DNA of 8,912 nt from CAYPYI01 sp964415085. GTDB taxonomy: Bacteria; Bacillota; Clostridia; Tissierellales; Tissierellaceae. Shown piece by piece: positions 1-5,752 of the stretch. The notes beneath the pieces are model-generated. The model searched no databases. It was not told the origin of the DNA and worked only from the letters and a program-made list of their open reading frames with translations. The stretch covers positions 1 through 8,912 of the forward strand of contig CAYPYI010000058.1 in NCBI GenBank assembly GCA_964415085.1, written 5' to 3'. Both the position numbers and the translations under genes were made by a program. How positions within the stretch are numbered: position 1 is the first letter of the stretch; the number at the start of each line of letters is the position of its first letter.

Positions 1-1228
1 TCTTGTCAGGTAGTTTTATTATATTTAACATATTAATTCCTTTATATAAACATTTAAACCCACCTTCTGTAGCTAGAGAGTTTACAAAAGAAAAAGCTTT
101 AGAAGATTATGACTTTATGTGGGATATTTTGGATAAGAGATATCCTTATAAAGGTGTAGCAGAAAGAAAATTAAATATTAATGTAGATGATGTTAGAGTA
201 AAATATAGGAATGGAATGGAATTGAAGCAAGAAATAATATAGATATCAGATCATTTCACAAAATTATATCTGATGCAGTTAATGAATTAGGGTATGTGGG
301 ACACTTATTAGTTTTTGATTCAAAAAGTTACTATGGTATAAAAGATGCTTTGACATTAACAGAAGTGGAAATAGAAGAATATAACATAAAGGATCAAGTA
401 GATGCACTTAATAATAAAAGAGCTAATGAAAGCTATAAATATTTAAAAAATGGTATGTCTTTTAATATTATAAATAAATTATATAGTATAAGAACAAAAT
501 CTAATGTAATTACAAAAAATATAGATGATAAAATAGGATATATTGAGATAAAACAGCCTTCAATAAAAAATATGGATAAAGATAGAGAATATATATTGAA
601 TTATTTTAAAGATTTAGAAAGCAAAGGTTACAAGGCACTAATAATTAGAATGCATGCAAATAATAGTGGAGATTATTATTGGATGGATAATATTATATCT
701 CCTAATATTGATGAGACTAAAACAATGAACATTAAAACTTTTATAATGGATGATATGTTTTTTAGTTATAAAGATGAATATAAAGATATAAAGTTAATGG
801 AAGAATTTGATTTTAATAAATACTATAATGCTAATAAAGATGATTTTAAAAATTTTATAGGCTATTTAGATTCCAATATAAGTATTACGCCAAGCTTAAA
901 TCAAAAAGCTTTTTCAGGTGATATCTATCTTTTAACAGATGAGAGTGTATATTCATCCATAGAGTCATTTGCTCAGTTTTCTAAAGCTACAGGCTTTGCA
1001 AAACTTGTAGGTTATAATACGGGTGGAGATGGCTATAATGGTGGAACACCAATGATGAGCAATCTTCCAAACTCAGGCTTTATTGTATTTTATAGAACAG
1101 GATATGGAATAAATGAAGATGGATCAAGCAATGTGGAGTATGGGACAAGGCCGGATTTTTTAATAGATAAACAGAAAACACCTTTTCAGGGATGCCTGGA
1201 TTTGATTAATGAAGAATATAATAGATAA
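1..1228 (+). pseudogene. S41 family peptidase, 5'-truncated by the window edge and frameshifted near 222
   Basis: One protein is read in two frames. The first piece (from the window edge to the stop at 240-242) has a hydrophobic, probably membrane-anchoring start (GSFIIFNILIPLY) followed by a helical S41-type N-terminal segment. The second piece continues the homology from about 224: its frame reads EARNNIDIRSFHKIISDAV well before the GTG at 296. It ends at TAA 1226-1228. In the second piece, counted from GTG 296, residues 80-135 fit the S41 core. The motif YSSIESFA at 219-226 fits the SSAE-type nucleophile region (Ser221 likely), followed by VGYNTGGDG. I do not see the Lys of the CTP-type Ser/Lys dyad, so it resembles tricorn/RBP3-like S41 proteins. 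The true start lies upstream of the window. It could be a real pseudogene or a one-base sequencing error. The substrate is unknown, and the active site would face outside if the anchor is real. Confidence 0.75.
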
Positions 1229-1233
1229 TATTT

Positions 1234-1288
1234 AAAAACCTCTAAGTTGTAAATTCTTATTCAAAGATTTACTTTTTAGAGGTTTTAT
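1234..1288 (+). terminator. Intrinsic terminator after the S41 peptidase gene
   Basis: An 11-bp perfect stem, AAAACCTCTAA (1235-1245) with TTAGAGGTTTT (1276-1286), closes a second short stem, GTAAAT (1249-1254) with ATTTAC (1267-1272). The 3' arm ends in TTTT followed by AT-rich sequence. It lies 6 bases after the peptidase stop and separates that gene from the sigma operon promoter. Confidence 0.75.
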
Positions 1289-1304
1289 ATATTAATTAAA
1301 TAAT

Positions 1305-1331
1305 TGAAACTATTTAAGAATAATTTACGTC
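1305..1331 (+). promoter_or_regulatory. ECF-type promoter (TGAAAC / CGTC) of the sigma/anti-sigma operon
   Basis: TGAAAC at 1305-1310 and CGTC at 1328-1331 are separated by 17 bases. This matches the consensus recognised by Bacillus-type ECF sigma factors (sigma W/M/X class), which commonly transcribe their own operons. It sits 40 bp before the likely sigma start and just downstream of a terminator. No comparable housekeeping -35/-10 pair is obvious here. Autoregulation is inferred from position and motif. Confidence 0.7.
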
Positions 1332-1353
1332 ATATATATAGAAGATCTTTTAA

Positions 1354-1363
1354 AGAAGGGGTG
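1354..1363 (+). promoter_or_regulatory. Ribosome binding site deciding the ECF sigma start
   Basis: AGAAGGGGTG is the only SD-like sequence upstream of the sigma reading frame. No in-frame ATG, GTG or TTG lies within 15 bases downstream of it. ATA at 1371 has the best spacing (7 bases). ATT at 1365 is too close and ATT at 1377 is rather far. This points to a non-canonical start codon or a sequence error at the start. Confidence 0.5.
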
Positions 1364-1370
1364 TATTAAA

Positions 1371-1841
1371 ATAAAAATTAAGGATAATGAATTTGAAAAA
1401 TTATTTAAAAAATACAAAAATGATATATATAGATTATCTTACACATATGTAAACAATGAGGCTGATGCACTTGATATAGTGCAAGAGACAGCATATCAGG
1501 CATATTTATCAAAAGATAAAATAAAAGATAAAGACAAATTTAAATCGTGGATATTAAAGATAGCCTCTAATAAAGCTAAAGATTTATTAAGGAAAAATAA
1601 AAATAACTCTTTTGATAACATGTCAAATATAGAAAATATAAAAGATAAAGACTCAGAAAGTATTAATTTGTTTTTAGATAATTTAAAAATTTTATCATTA
1701 GAGGAGAAAAATATTATTGTTTTAAAAATTTACTTTGAATATACCTTTAGTGATATATCAAAAGAATTGTTAGTTCCGGAAAATACTATAAAAACTAAGT
1801 ATTATAGAGCACTTAATAAGTTAAAATTGGAGGAGATTTAG
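1371..1841 (+). CDS. ECF (group 4) RNA polymerase sigma factor
   Basis: This is a sigma-70 family, extracytoplasmic-function type factor that should redirect RNA polymerase to TGAAAC/CGTC promoters. Read from ATA 1371 it is 156 residues, normal for the family. Region 2 spans about residues 9-75, with YKNDIYRLSYTYV and the typical ADALDIVQETAYQAY core-binding helix (31-45), then FKSWILKIASNKAKDLLR. Region 4 spans about 104-152, with LSLEEKNIIVLKIYFEYTFSDIS and the helix-turn-helix VPENTIKTKYYRALNKLK. The first in-frame GTG/ATG/TTG is GTG 1479, which would delete most of region 2. Homology, SD position and the open frame therefore support a start at ATA 1371 (or ATT 1365). The stop at 1839-1841 precedes the anti-sigma ATG by one base, so the two genes are translationally coupled. 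The stress signal is not evident. Confidence 0.88.
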   Translation: MKIKDNEFEKLFKKYKNDIYRLSYTYVNNEADALDIVQETAYQAYLSKDKIKDKDKFKSWILKIASNKAKDLLRKNKNNSFDNMSNIENIKDKDSESINLFLDNLKILSLEEKNIIVLKIYFEYTFSDISKELLVPENTIKTKYYRALNKLKLEEI

Positions 1842-1842
1842 C

Positions 1843-3109
1843 ATGAGTGAAAATTTAAATAATGCTTTAAATAATATTCCTATTCCAGAAAGTTTAGACG
1901 AAAGAATAGATATGGGGTTCAAAAAAGCAAAAAAATCAAAGTATAAGATTATAAAAGTAAGTTTAAAAAGTATAGCAGCAGCATTAACTATAGTAATATT
2001 ATCTATAAATATAGTCGGGGTAGAAAAGGTTCAAGCCAAGATTAAAGAAATATTAGAATATATACCTGGATATAATATAGTAGTAGATAAAAATAGTGAA
2101 AAAGAAAATCTTACAGTTCTAAAAGATAAGGTGTTTTATAAAAATGGAGATTTATTTATAAATATATTAGCATCATATAAAGATGAGAACAAACTAAATC
2201 TTTTAATTGAAAGTAACTCTTTTAATAAAGAAGTATATTTAAAAACAAAAAATGGAGAAATTATATTTCCAGAAAGCTACTCTAGAAGTGGTGGGGGAGA
2301 TTTTTGGGAAGGTAATTATTCTTTTGAAATAAGTGAATATAATAATGAATATATATTAGTTCTCGGTGAAGATGAGGTTGATTTTAAATTGGAAGATAGT
2401 GTNNNNNNNNNNTAGTGTGGAAATAGATAGTATTCTAAATCTAGGAAATTTTGCAAGTAGTAAAGGTATAGATATTGTTGCAATAAAAAAACAGGTAAAT
2501 GACAGGCTAATGATTAGTTTATTAAGTCAGTCCAAGGAAAAGAAGGTTTATGAGTATCCATTTGGAAATAATGCATATAGAAGTTGGGAAATGGACAGAA
2601 TATTAGATGAAAAGATTGAATCAAGCATGTATATACTTGATAAAAATAATAATAAAATTTACCCGGATATACCAAGTTCATTTGGAAGTGGAATGTCAGA
2701 CTTTTATTTTAATATTAAAGATGATGAAAATTTAGATCTTATAATCCCTTATGTAAAAATAATGTATAATGATTTAAAATCAAATAAAGTAAAACTTGTA
2801 AAACCAAAAGATAATGAAACTATAGCTATTAATAAAAAATTAGAACTTGGTCAGTTTGAAATAGATGTAATAGATATACAAAGACAAAAAGATGAATTAA
2901 TTATTAGATTTACAAGTAAATCTCCTGAGAATGAGATACTAGAAGATTTAAGGATAAGAGGAGTAGATGGTTATGGCATATGGTTTAATGAAGATACAGG
3001 GTATGTTGAAATGTCTATAAATGAGGATATGGTAGGAAAAAGATTTTCATTATTTTTTGAATCTCCAACTTCATTATTACTGGGAGATTGGAAAATAAAT
3101 TTAGATTGA
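1843..3109 (+). CDS. Membrane-anchored anti-sigma factor, DUF4179-like, interrupted by an assembly gap
   Basis: The gene lies directly behind the sigma gene, with SD GGAGGAG at 1829-1835. Its N-terminus (about residues 1-36, basic at the end) would be cytoplasmic and bind the sigma factor. One transmembrane helix follows (about 37-60, SIAAALTIVILSINIVG). Next comes a short amphipathic segment (KIKEILEYIPGYNIVV) and a large extracellular beta-rich domain of about 340 residues. This layout matches DUF4179 (with a DUF5643-like tail) proteins paired with clostridial ECF sigma factors. It has no zinc-type anti-sigma HxxxCxxC motif. The sequence is split by 10 N at 2403-2412, and the frame differs on the two sides. 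Collapsing the repeated TAGTGT flanks gives a single 416-residue reading frame (KLEDSVEIDSILN across the join). It probably holds the sigma factor inactive until an envelope signal arrives. Confidence 0.82.
2403..2412. other. Assembly gap (10 N) inside the anti-sigma gene, probably zero missing sequence
   Basis: The N run is a placeholder of fixed size. The six bases before it (2397-2402, TAGTGT) equal the six bases after it (2413-2418). Removing 16 bases (10 N plus one copy) restores the open reading frame. The two contig ends therefore appear to overlap. Confidence 0.8.
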
Positions 3110-3159
3110 AATAGTATAAATTCATTAAAAAAATAAATGATTATTATAAAAATTTAGGA

Positions 3160-3165
3160 TATAAT
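3160..3165 (+). promoter_or_regulatory. Candidate -10 element (TATAAT) before the leader ORF and acetyltransferase
   Basis: A perfect TATAAT lies 20 bases before the leader-peptide ATG. The -35 position holds only ATGATT/TGATTA, so the promoter is weak by sequence, and transcription would start almost at the leader SD. No terminator is visible between the anti-sigma stop (3109) and this point, so read-through from the sigma operon is an alternative or additional source. Confidence 0.35.
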
Positions 3166-3184
3166 GAGTTAGGAGGAGATTTAG

Positions 3185-3211
3185 ATGGATAAATTATGGA
3201 TAAACCTTTAA
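3185..3211 (+). CDS. Putative 8-codon leader peptide (MDKLWINL) upstream of the acetyltransferase
   Basis: ATG at 3185 is preceded by an excellent SD, TTAGGAGGAG, ending at 3178 (spacing 6). Eight codons follow and the stop is TAA 3209-3211. The stop lies inside the 5' arm (3205-3213) of a perfect hairpin whose 3' arm overlaps the SD of the acetyltransferase 26 bases further on. A ribosome on the last leader codons would cover the 5' arm and expose that SD. Short leader ORFs of this size in translational attenuators of cat and erm genes work this way through drug-stalled ribosomes. No inducer can be named here. It could also be a chance ORF, but the strong SD argues for translation. Confidence 0.5.
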   Translation: MDKLWINL

Positions 3212-3228
3212 ATATAAAAATTTAAAGG
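3205..3228 (+). promoter_or_regulatory. Hairpin partly sequestering the acetyltransferase Shine-Dalgarno
   Basis: CCTTTAAAT (3205-3213) is the exact reverse complement of ATTTAAAGG (3220-3228), with a 6-base ATAAAA loop. The 3' arm includes the AAAGG of the SD AAAGGAGG (3224-3231), which serves the ATG at 3238. The stem is AU-rich with two GC pairs, so it is of moderate stability. No U-tract follows, so it is not a terminator. It probably acts on translation together with the leader ORF. Confidence 0.5.
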
Positions 3229-3237
3229 AGGAAAATT

Positions 3238-3638
3238 ATGAATATAATAATAAAAGAAAATAAACTACCTAAATTAGAGGAAGTTGTAAAACTTTANNNN
3301 NNNNNNGGTATTTATATACAAATGATGAGGATGTTTTATATAAATCTATAGCTAACTCATTGAAAGTATATACTTTATGGGATGATACTAATCTAGTAGG
3401 TTTAGCTAGAGTAGTTGGAGATGGATATACTATAATATATATTCAAGATATTCTAATATTAGAAAAGTATCAATCTATGGGACTAGGTAGCTTAATTATA
3501 AATAAAATATTAAAAGATTATAAAGAAGTAAGGCAAATACTCCTTATTACAGAAGATACGGAGAAGACGGTTAATTTTTATAAGAAAAATAAGCTTACAG
3601 ATGCAAGTAAATTAGGTGTTGTAACTTTTATGAAATAG
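3238..3638 (+). CDS. GNAT family N-acetyltransferase, interrupted by an assembly gap
   Basis: This is a small acetyl-CoA-dependent acyltransferase. ATG 3238 has SD AAAGGAGG at 3224-3231 (spacing 6). The first 20 residues (to KLY) are followed by 10 N. The frame then continues as YLYTNDEDVLYKSIANSLK and VYTLWDDTNLVGLARVVGDG. The acetyl-CoA pyrophosphate-binding motif appears as EKYQSMGLGSLII (Q-x-x-G-x-G type), and a late NFYKKN segment is typical of the fold. The usual length of this subfamily, about 130-140 residues, fits. A TTG at 3360 could be mistaken for the start, but it would remove the N-terminal third. The frame after the gap does not agree with exactly 10 missing bases. The substrate is unknown; members act on small amines, peptides or antibiotics. 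It sits behind a possible leader-peptide switch and ahead of a strong terminator. Confidence 0.85.
3297..3306. other. Assembly gap (10 N) inside the acetyltransferase gene; true size differs
   Basis: The left side reads in frame 1 (ending in an incomplete TA-, probably Tyr) and the right side in frame 3 (-GG TAT TTA, probably Trp-Tyr-Leu). Joining them needs 3k+2 missing bases, so 10 cannot be right. The flanks share no overlap, unlike at the other gap. Related proteins as I recall them have about four residues, such as x-S-V-G, between the Tyr and Trp, which would give 14 bases. Confidence 0.65.
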
Positions 3639-3656
3639 ATAAAGCTAGTAAGGTAG

Positions 3657-3685
3657 AAAAGTGACTAAAAATTAGTCACTTTTTT
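3657..3685 (+). terminator. Intrinsic terminator after the acetyltransferase gene
   Basis: AAAAGTGACTAA (3657-3668) pairs perfectly with TTAGTCACTTTT (3672-3683) around a 3-base AAA loop, followed by more T. It is a classical strong rho-independent terminator, 18 bases after the stop codon and only about 30 bases before the next gene's start. Confidence 0.85.
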
Positions 3686-3714
3686 CTTTGAATAAGTATG
3701 AAGGAGGGATAGAC

Positions 3715-4569
3715 ATGTATTTAGATTACTTTACTTTTCCAAGTGGAGATATGGAGTTTGATTTTTTACTTGATATAAAAAGAACTTGTTATAACTCATA
3801 TTATCCTTTTAAAATATTATCAAAAAACAAACTTGGATTTGTAGAATTTGAGCCAATTACAATATTTTATGGGGGAAATGGATCAGGAAAATCTACAGCT
3901 TTAAATATAATAGCTGAAAAATTAAAACTTAAAAGAGATTCTATATTTAACAAGACAAATTTTTATGAAGATTACTTAAATCTATGTACATATAGAACAA
4001 GAGAAATTATACCAAAAGATAGTAGAATAATAACTAGTGATGATGTATTTGATTATATGTTAAATATTAGGAATATTAATGAAGGCATAGATTTAAAAAG
4101 AGAAGAAGTGTTTTCTGAATTTTTAGAGAAGAAATATTCTCAGTTTAAATTTGAAACAATTGAAGATTATGAAGAATTAAAACAGATAAATACTGCAAGA
4201 AGAAAGACACAGTCTAAATATACAAAAGATAATTTAGCAGATAATATAAAAGAATACTCCAATGGGGAAAGTGCCTTTAAATACTTTACAGAGAAAATTA
4301 AAGAAAATTCTTTATATCTTTTAGATGAGCCAGAAAATAGCCTGTCACCTAAAATGCAAAAGGAACTTGCTAAGTTTATTATTGATTCACAGAAGTATTT
4401 TAATTGTCAGTTTATAATATCAACACACTCAGTATTCTTACTAGCTATGGAAAATAGTAAAATATATAATTTAGATAAAAACCCAGTTAAAGTAGATAAA
4501 TGGACCAAACTTGATAATGTTTTAGAATATTATGAGTTTTTTAAAAATAATAAAGATAAATTTATATAA
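3715..4569 (+). CDS. AAA family (ABC/SMC-like) ATPase, function unknown
   Basis: This is a 284-residue soluble ATPase of the ABC-like AAA type found as single genes in many Firmicutes. It has Walker A GGNGSGKST (53-61), a helical middle insert (about 100-175), an ABC-signature-like YSNGESAFKYF (181-191), Walker B with catalytic Glu LYLLDEPENSLSP (200-212), and a switch-type His in ISTHSVFLL (235-243). It lacks long coiled coils, a zinc hook or a TOPRIM nuclease domain, so it is not RecN, SbcC or OLD. No adjacent nuclease or restriction gene suggests a defence pair. ATG 3715 is chosen because SD AAGGAGGG (3701-3708) sits 6 bases upstream. The in-frame TTG 3688 lies within or just after the terminator and has no SD. 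It is convergent with the minus-strand gene that follows. Confidence 0.85.
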   Translation: MYLDYFTFPSGDMEFDFLLDIKRTCYNSYYPFKILSKNKLGFVEFEPITIFYGGNGSGKSTALNIIAEKLKLKRDSIFNKTNFYEDYLNLCTYRTREIIPKDSRIITSDDVFDYMLNIRNINEGIDLKREEVFSEFLEKKYSQFKFETIEDYEELKQINTARRKTQSKYTKDNLADNIKEYSNGESAFKYFTEKIKENSLYLLDEPENSLSPKMQKELAKFIIDSQKYFNCQFIISTHSVFLLAMENSKIYNLDKNPVKVDKWTKLDNVLEYYEFFKNNKDKFI

Positions 4570-4599
4570 AAAAAGGCTATTAGCCTTATGCTAATAGCC
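4568..4599 (-). terminator. Intrinsic terminator of the minus-strand stalk/AMIN gene
   Basis: GGCTATTAGC (4575-4584) and GCTAATAGCC (4590-4599) form a 10-bp perfect stem with a 5-base loop. A run of seven A (4568-4574) lies on the + strand side, so the U-tract exists only for minus-strand transcription. The hairpin may also slow transcription from the plus-strand ATPase, whose stop codon ends at 4569. Confidence 0.85.
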
Positions 4600-4605
4600 A
4601 AGAAA

Positions 4606-5454
4606 TTATCTGATTTTAGGATAAATTTTAAGGTTTTCTCCAGATGGTACTATATCTAAATAAAATAAATTAGAATCTGTTTTTAAATCAAAAACTATCC
4701 TAACAATATTTTCATTTACATTTACTTTATTAGAAGTAAACTGAGCTCCCCTTATATTCTTTATGTATAAAAGACCCTTATTTAAATTAAATTTATTCCT
4801 ACCCTTTAATACACTTCCTTTAATATCTAGTACAATTCTACTAGGGTTACTAAGGGTGATAAGTTCATAATCTAAATTGTTAGCACCTTCTATAAGTAAA
4901 TAATCATTTACAACTTCAACTGTGTTAATTTCATTAATGTTTTTTTTGTTTTGTTGAATAAACTTTCCATTCACATAAGGTACTTTTTTTGCAACGTCAT
5001 AACCTACATCACAGTTTAAAAAATCTGCTATAAATACTAAAGGTATCATTGTATGACCATATTCACTATTAGGTAAACTTGCTATAACAGGTTTTGATAA
5101 ATCGTCTAATACTATCATCTCATTATTAATACTTGCAAAGTTTTGATTTACAAATAATACTAAACTATCCCCATTATTTTTAACTAGTAAAGAAGAGTCT
5201 TCTTTATTCCAAGAAATCTCAGCACCAAACATATCAGATATAAATCTTATTGGAACATAGGTACGATCATTATGTATAAATGATGGAAATGATGTGTACA
5301 TCATTTTATTGTTTATCATTATGGGTATTGTTCTTACTTTTGATACTTTATTTTCGATTATAATATTTGTAGATTTAGCGTTTGCAGAAACATTAAAGCT
5401 TAACATTATAACTACTAGCAAAGAAATAATAATACTTTTACTCTTTTTACTCAT
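4606..5454 (-). CDS. Secreted stalk-domain (copper amine oxidase N-terminal) and AMIN-domain protein
   Basis: This 282-residue protein is probably exported to the cell wall. A signal peptide occupies residues 1-26 (KKSK, a hydrophobic core IIISLLVVIMLSF, then SANA and a likely cleavage before K27). Residues about 45-162 match the copper amine oxidase N-terminal / stalk domain, with the hallmark RTYVPIRFISDMFGAEISWN (64-83) and a second similar element, MIPLVFIADFLNCDVGYD. Residues about 175-280 resemble an AMIN domain (PSRIVLDIKG, VRIVFDLK). In Clostridia this pair usually precedes an N-acetylmuramoyl-L-alanine amidase domain. None follows here, and a perfect terminator lies just past the stop, so the short form appears genuine. 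It probably binds peptidoglycan or septal wall as a non-catalytic protein. SD AAGGAGG (complement of 5460-5466) is 5 bases from the ATG. Confidence 0.85.
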   Translation of the reverse strand: MSKKSKSIIISLLVVIMLSFNVSANAKSTNIIIENKVSKVRTIPIMINNKMMYTSFPSFIHNDRTYVPIRFISDMFGAEISWNKEDSSLLVKNNGDSLVLFVNQNFASINNEMIVLDDLSKPVIASLPNSEYGHTMIPLVFIADFLNCDVGYDVAKKVPYVNGKFIQQNKKNINEINTVEVVNDYLLIEGANNLDYELITLSNPSRIVLDIKGSVLKGRNKFNLNKGLLYIKNIRGAQFTSNKVNVNENIVRIVFDLKTDSNLFYLDIVPSGENLKIYPKIR

Positions 5455-5572
5455 GTAATCCTCCTTAGTATATAATTAGTCCTTTATAAGCATACCATTT
5501 TTTGTAAAATAATACATTAAAAAGCAAAAAAATGGATATAAGTCATAAAAAAGAAAATACACAAAAATAGTC

Positions 5573-5578
5573 TATAAT
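5573..5578 (+). promoter_or_regulatory. Candidate -10 element (TATAAT) for the helicase/methyltransferase operon
   Basis: A perfect TATAAT, but the sequence 17 bases upstream (AAAGAA) is not a recognisable -35 and there is no extended -10 TG. In DNA this AT-rich, such hexamers occur by chance, so this is only the best candidate seen. Confidence 0.3.
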
Positions 5579-5593
5579 TATAAAAAAATTAAT

Positions 5594-5752
5594 ATGAAAT
5601 TAAATAATAAAAGTTTAGATATATTAAGAAAAAAAGTAGTAAGTTATATTCAAACAATCATTATCTACATGAAAGATGTATTTTTTTTAGATGTAGAATG
5701 TGATAATATTAGGGATGATAATAAAATCAGAAATGAGTTGAAGTTATGGTAA
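5594..5752 (+). CDS. Possible 52-codon small ORF overlapping the helicase start
   Basis: The frame runs ATG 5594 to TAA 5750-5752, starting MKLNNKSLDILRKK and ending NKIRNELKLW. It overlaps the helicase ATG (5746) by 7 bases. The helicase itself has only a weak SD, which would fit translational coupling. Against it, there is no SD before ATG 5594 or the internal ATG 5669, I recognise no family, and the frame runs through an 8-T tract. Uninterrupted frames of this size are not rare by chance. It may be a leader region rather than a gene. Confidence 0.2.
   Translation: MKLNNKSLDILRKKVVSYIQTIIIYMKDVFFLDVECDNIRDDNKIRNELKLW
5660..5707 (+). promoter_or_regulatory. Competing hairpins in the helicase leader, possible attenuator
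   Basis: TACAT (5666-5670) can pair with ATGTA (5676-5680) around GAAAG, followed directly by eight T (5681-5688), which looks like a weak terminator. The same 5' arm can instead pair downstream: TCTACAT (5664-5670) with ATGTAGA (5691-5697), or ATTATC+TACAT (5660-5670) with ATGTA+GATAAT (5691-5707, 6-base bulge). Mutually exclusive pairings of this type occur in attenuators. The stems are short and AU-rich, so this is tentative. Confidence 0.25.

Larger units (their letters stand above)
5455..5745. other. Divergent intergenic region between the stalk/AMIN gene and the helicase gene
   Basis: This region of about 290 bases must hold promoters for two divergent genes. The minus-strand side shows only the SD of the stalk gene and no convincing -35/-10 pair. 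On the plus strand, TATAAT occurs at 5573-5578 without a good -35, leaving a possible leader of about 165 bases before the helicase ATG. That leader contains competing hairpins (5660-5707) and an open frame of 52 codons, both described separately. Confidence 0.5.

Noticed and set aside
2815..2820. A second TGAAAC inside the anti-sigma gene as an internal ECF promoter.
   Set aside because: No CGT(C/A) element lies 16-17 bases downstream, and the site is within coding sequence.
3122..3140. TCATT/AATGA inverted repeat as a terminator after the anti-sigma gene.
   Set aside because: It is a five-pair, all but AT-only stem without a U-tract, so it is too weak to call.
1829..3184. The same 13 bases (GGAGGAGATTTAG) precede the anti-sigma ATG (1829-1841) and the leader ORF (3172-3184), hinting at a duplicated sigma/anti-sigma junction.
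   Set aside because: Upstream of the second copy the corresponding frame has an immediate TAG (3170-3172) and no sigma-like sequence. Both copies are centred on SD motifs, so chance or SD convergence is enough.
3360..3638. Short acetyltransferase starting at TTG 3360.
   Set aside because: No SD is present, and the frame continues upstream with good family sequence (YLYTNDEDVLYKSIANS) back to the N gap. The real start is ATG 3238.
3688..3714. TTG 3688 as the start of the AAA ATPase.
   Set aside because: It lies beside the terminator U-tract without an SD. ATG 3715 has AAGGAGGG six bases upstream.
3715..4569. ATPase as part of an anti-phage defence module (OLD/Septu/retron-like).
   Set aside because: No TOPRIM, HNH or other nuclease domain is in the protein or its neighbours, and the flanking genes are convergent and unrelated. 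There is no evidence beyond the ATPase fold.
5483..5508. Minus-strand promoter TTTACA (complement of 5503-5508) with TATAAA (complement of 5483-5488) for the stalk/AMIN gene.
   Set aside because: The spacer is only 14 bases, too short for a usual sigma-A promoter. Left uncalled.
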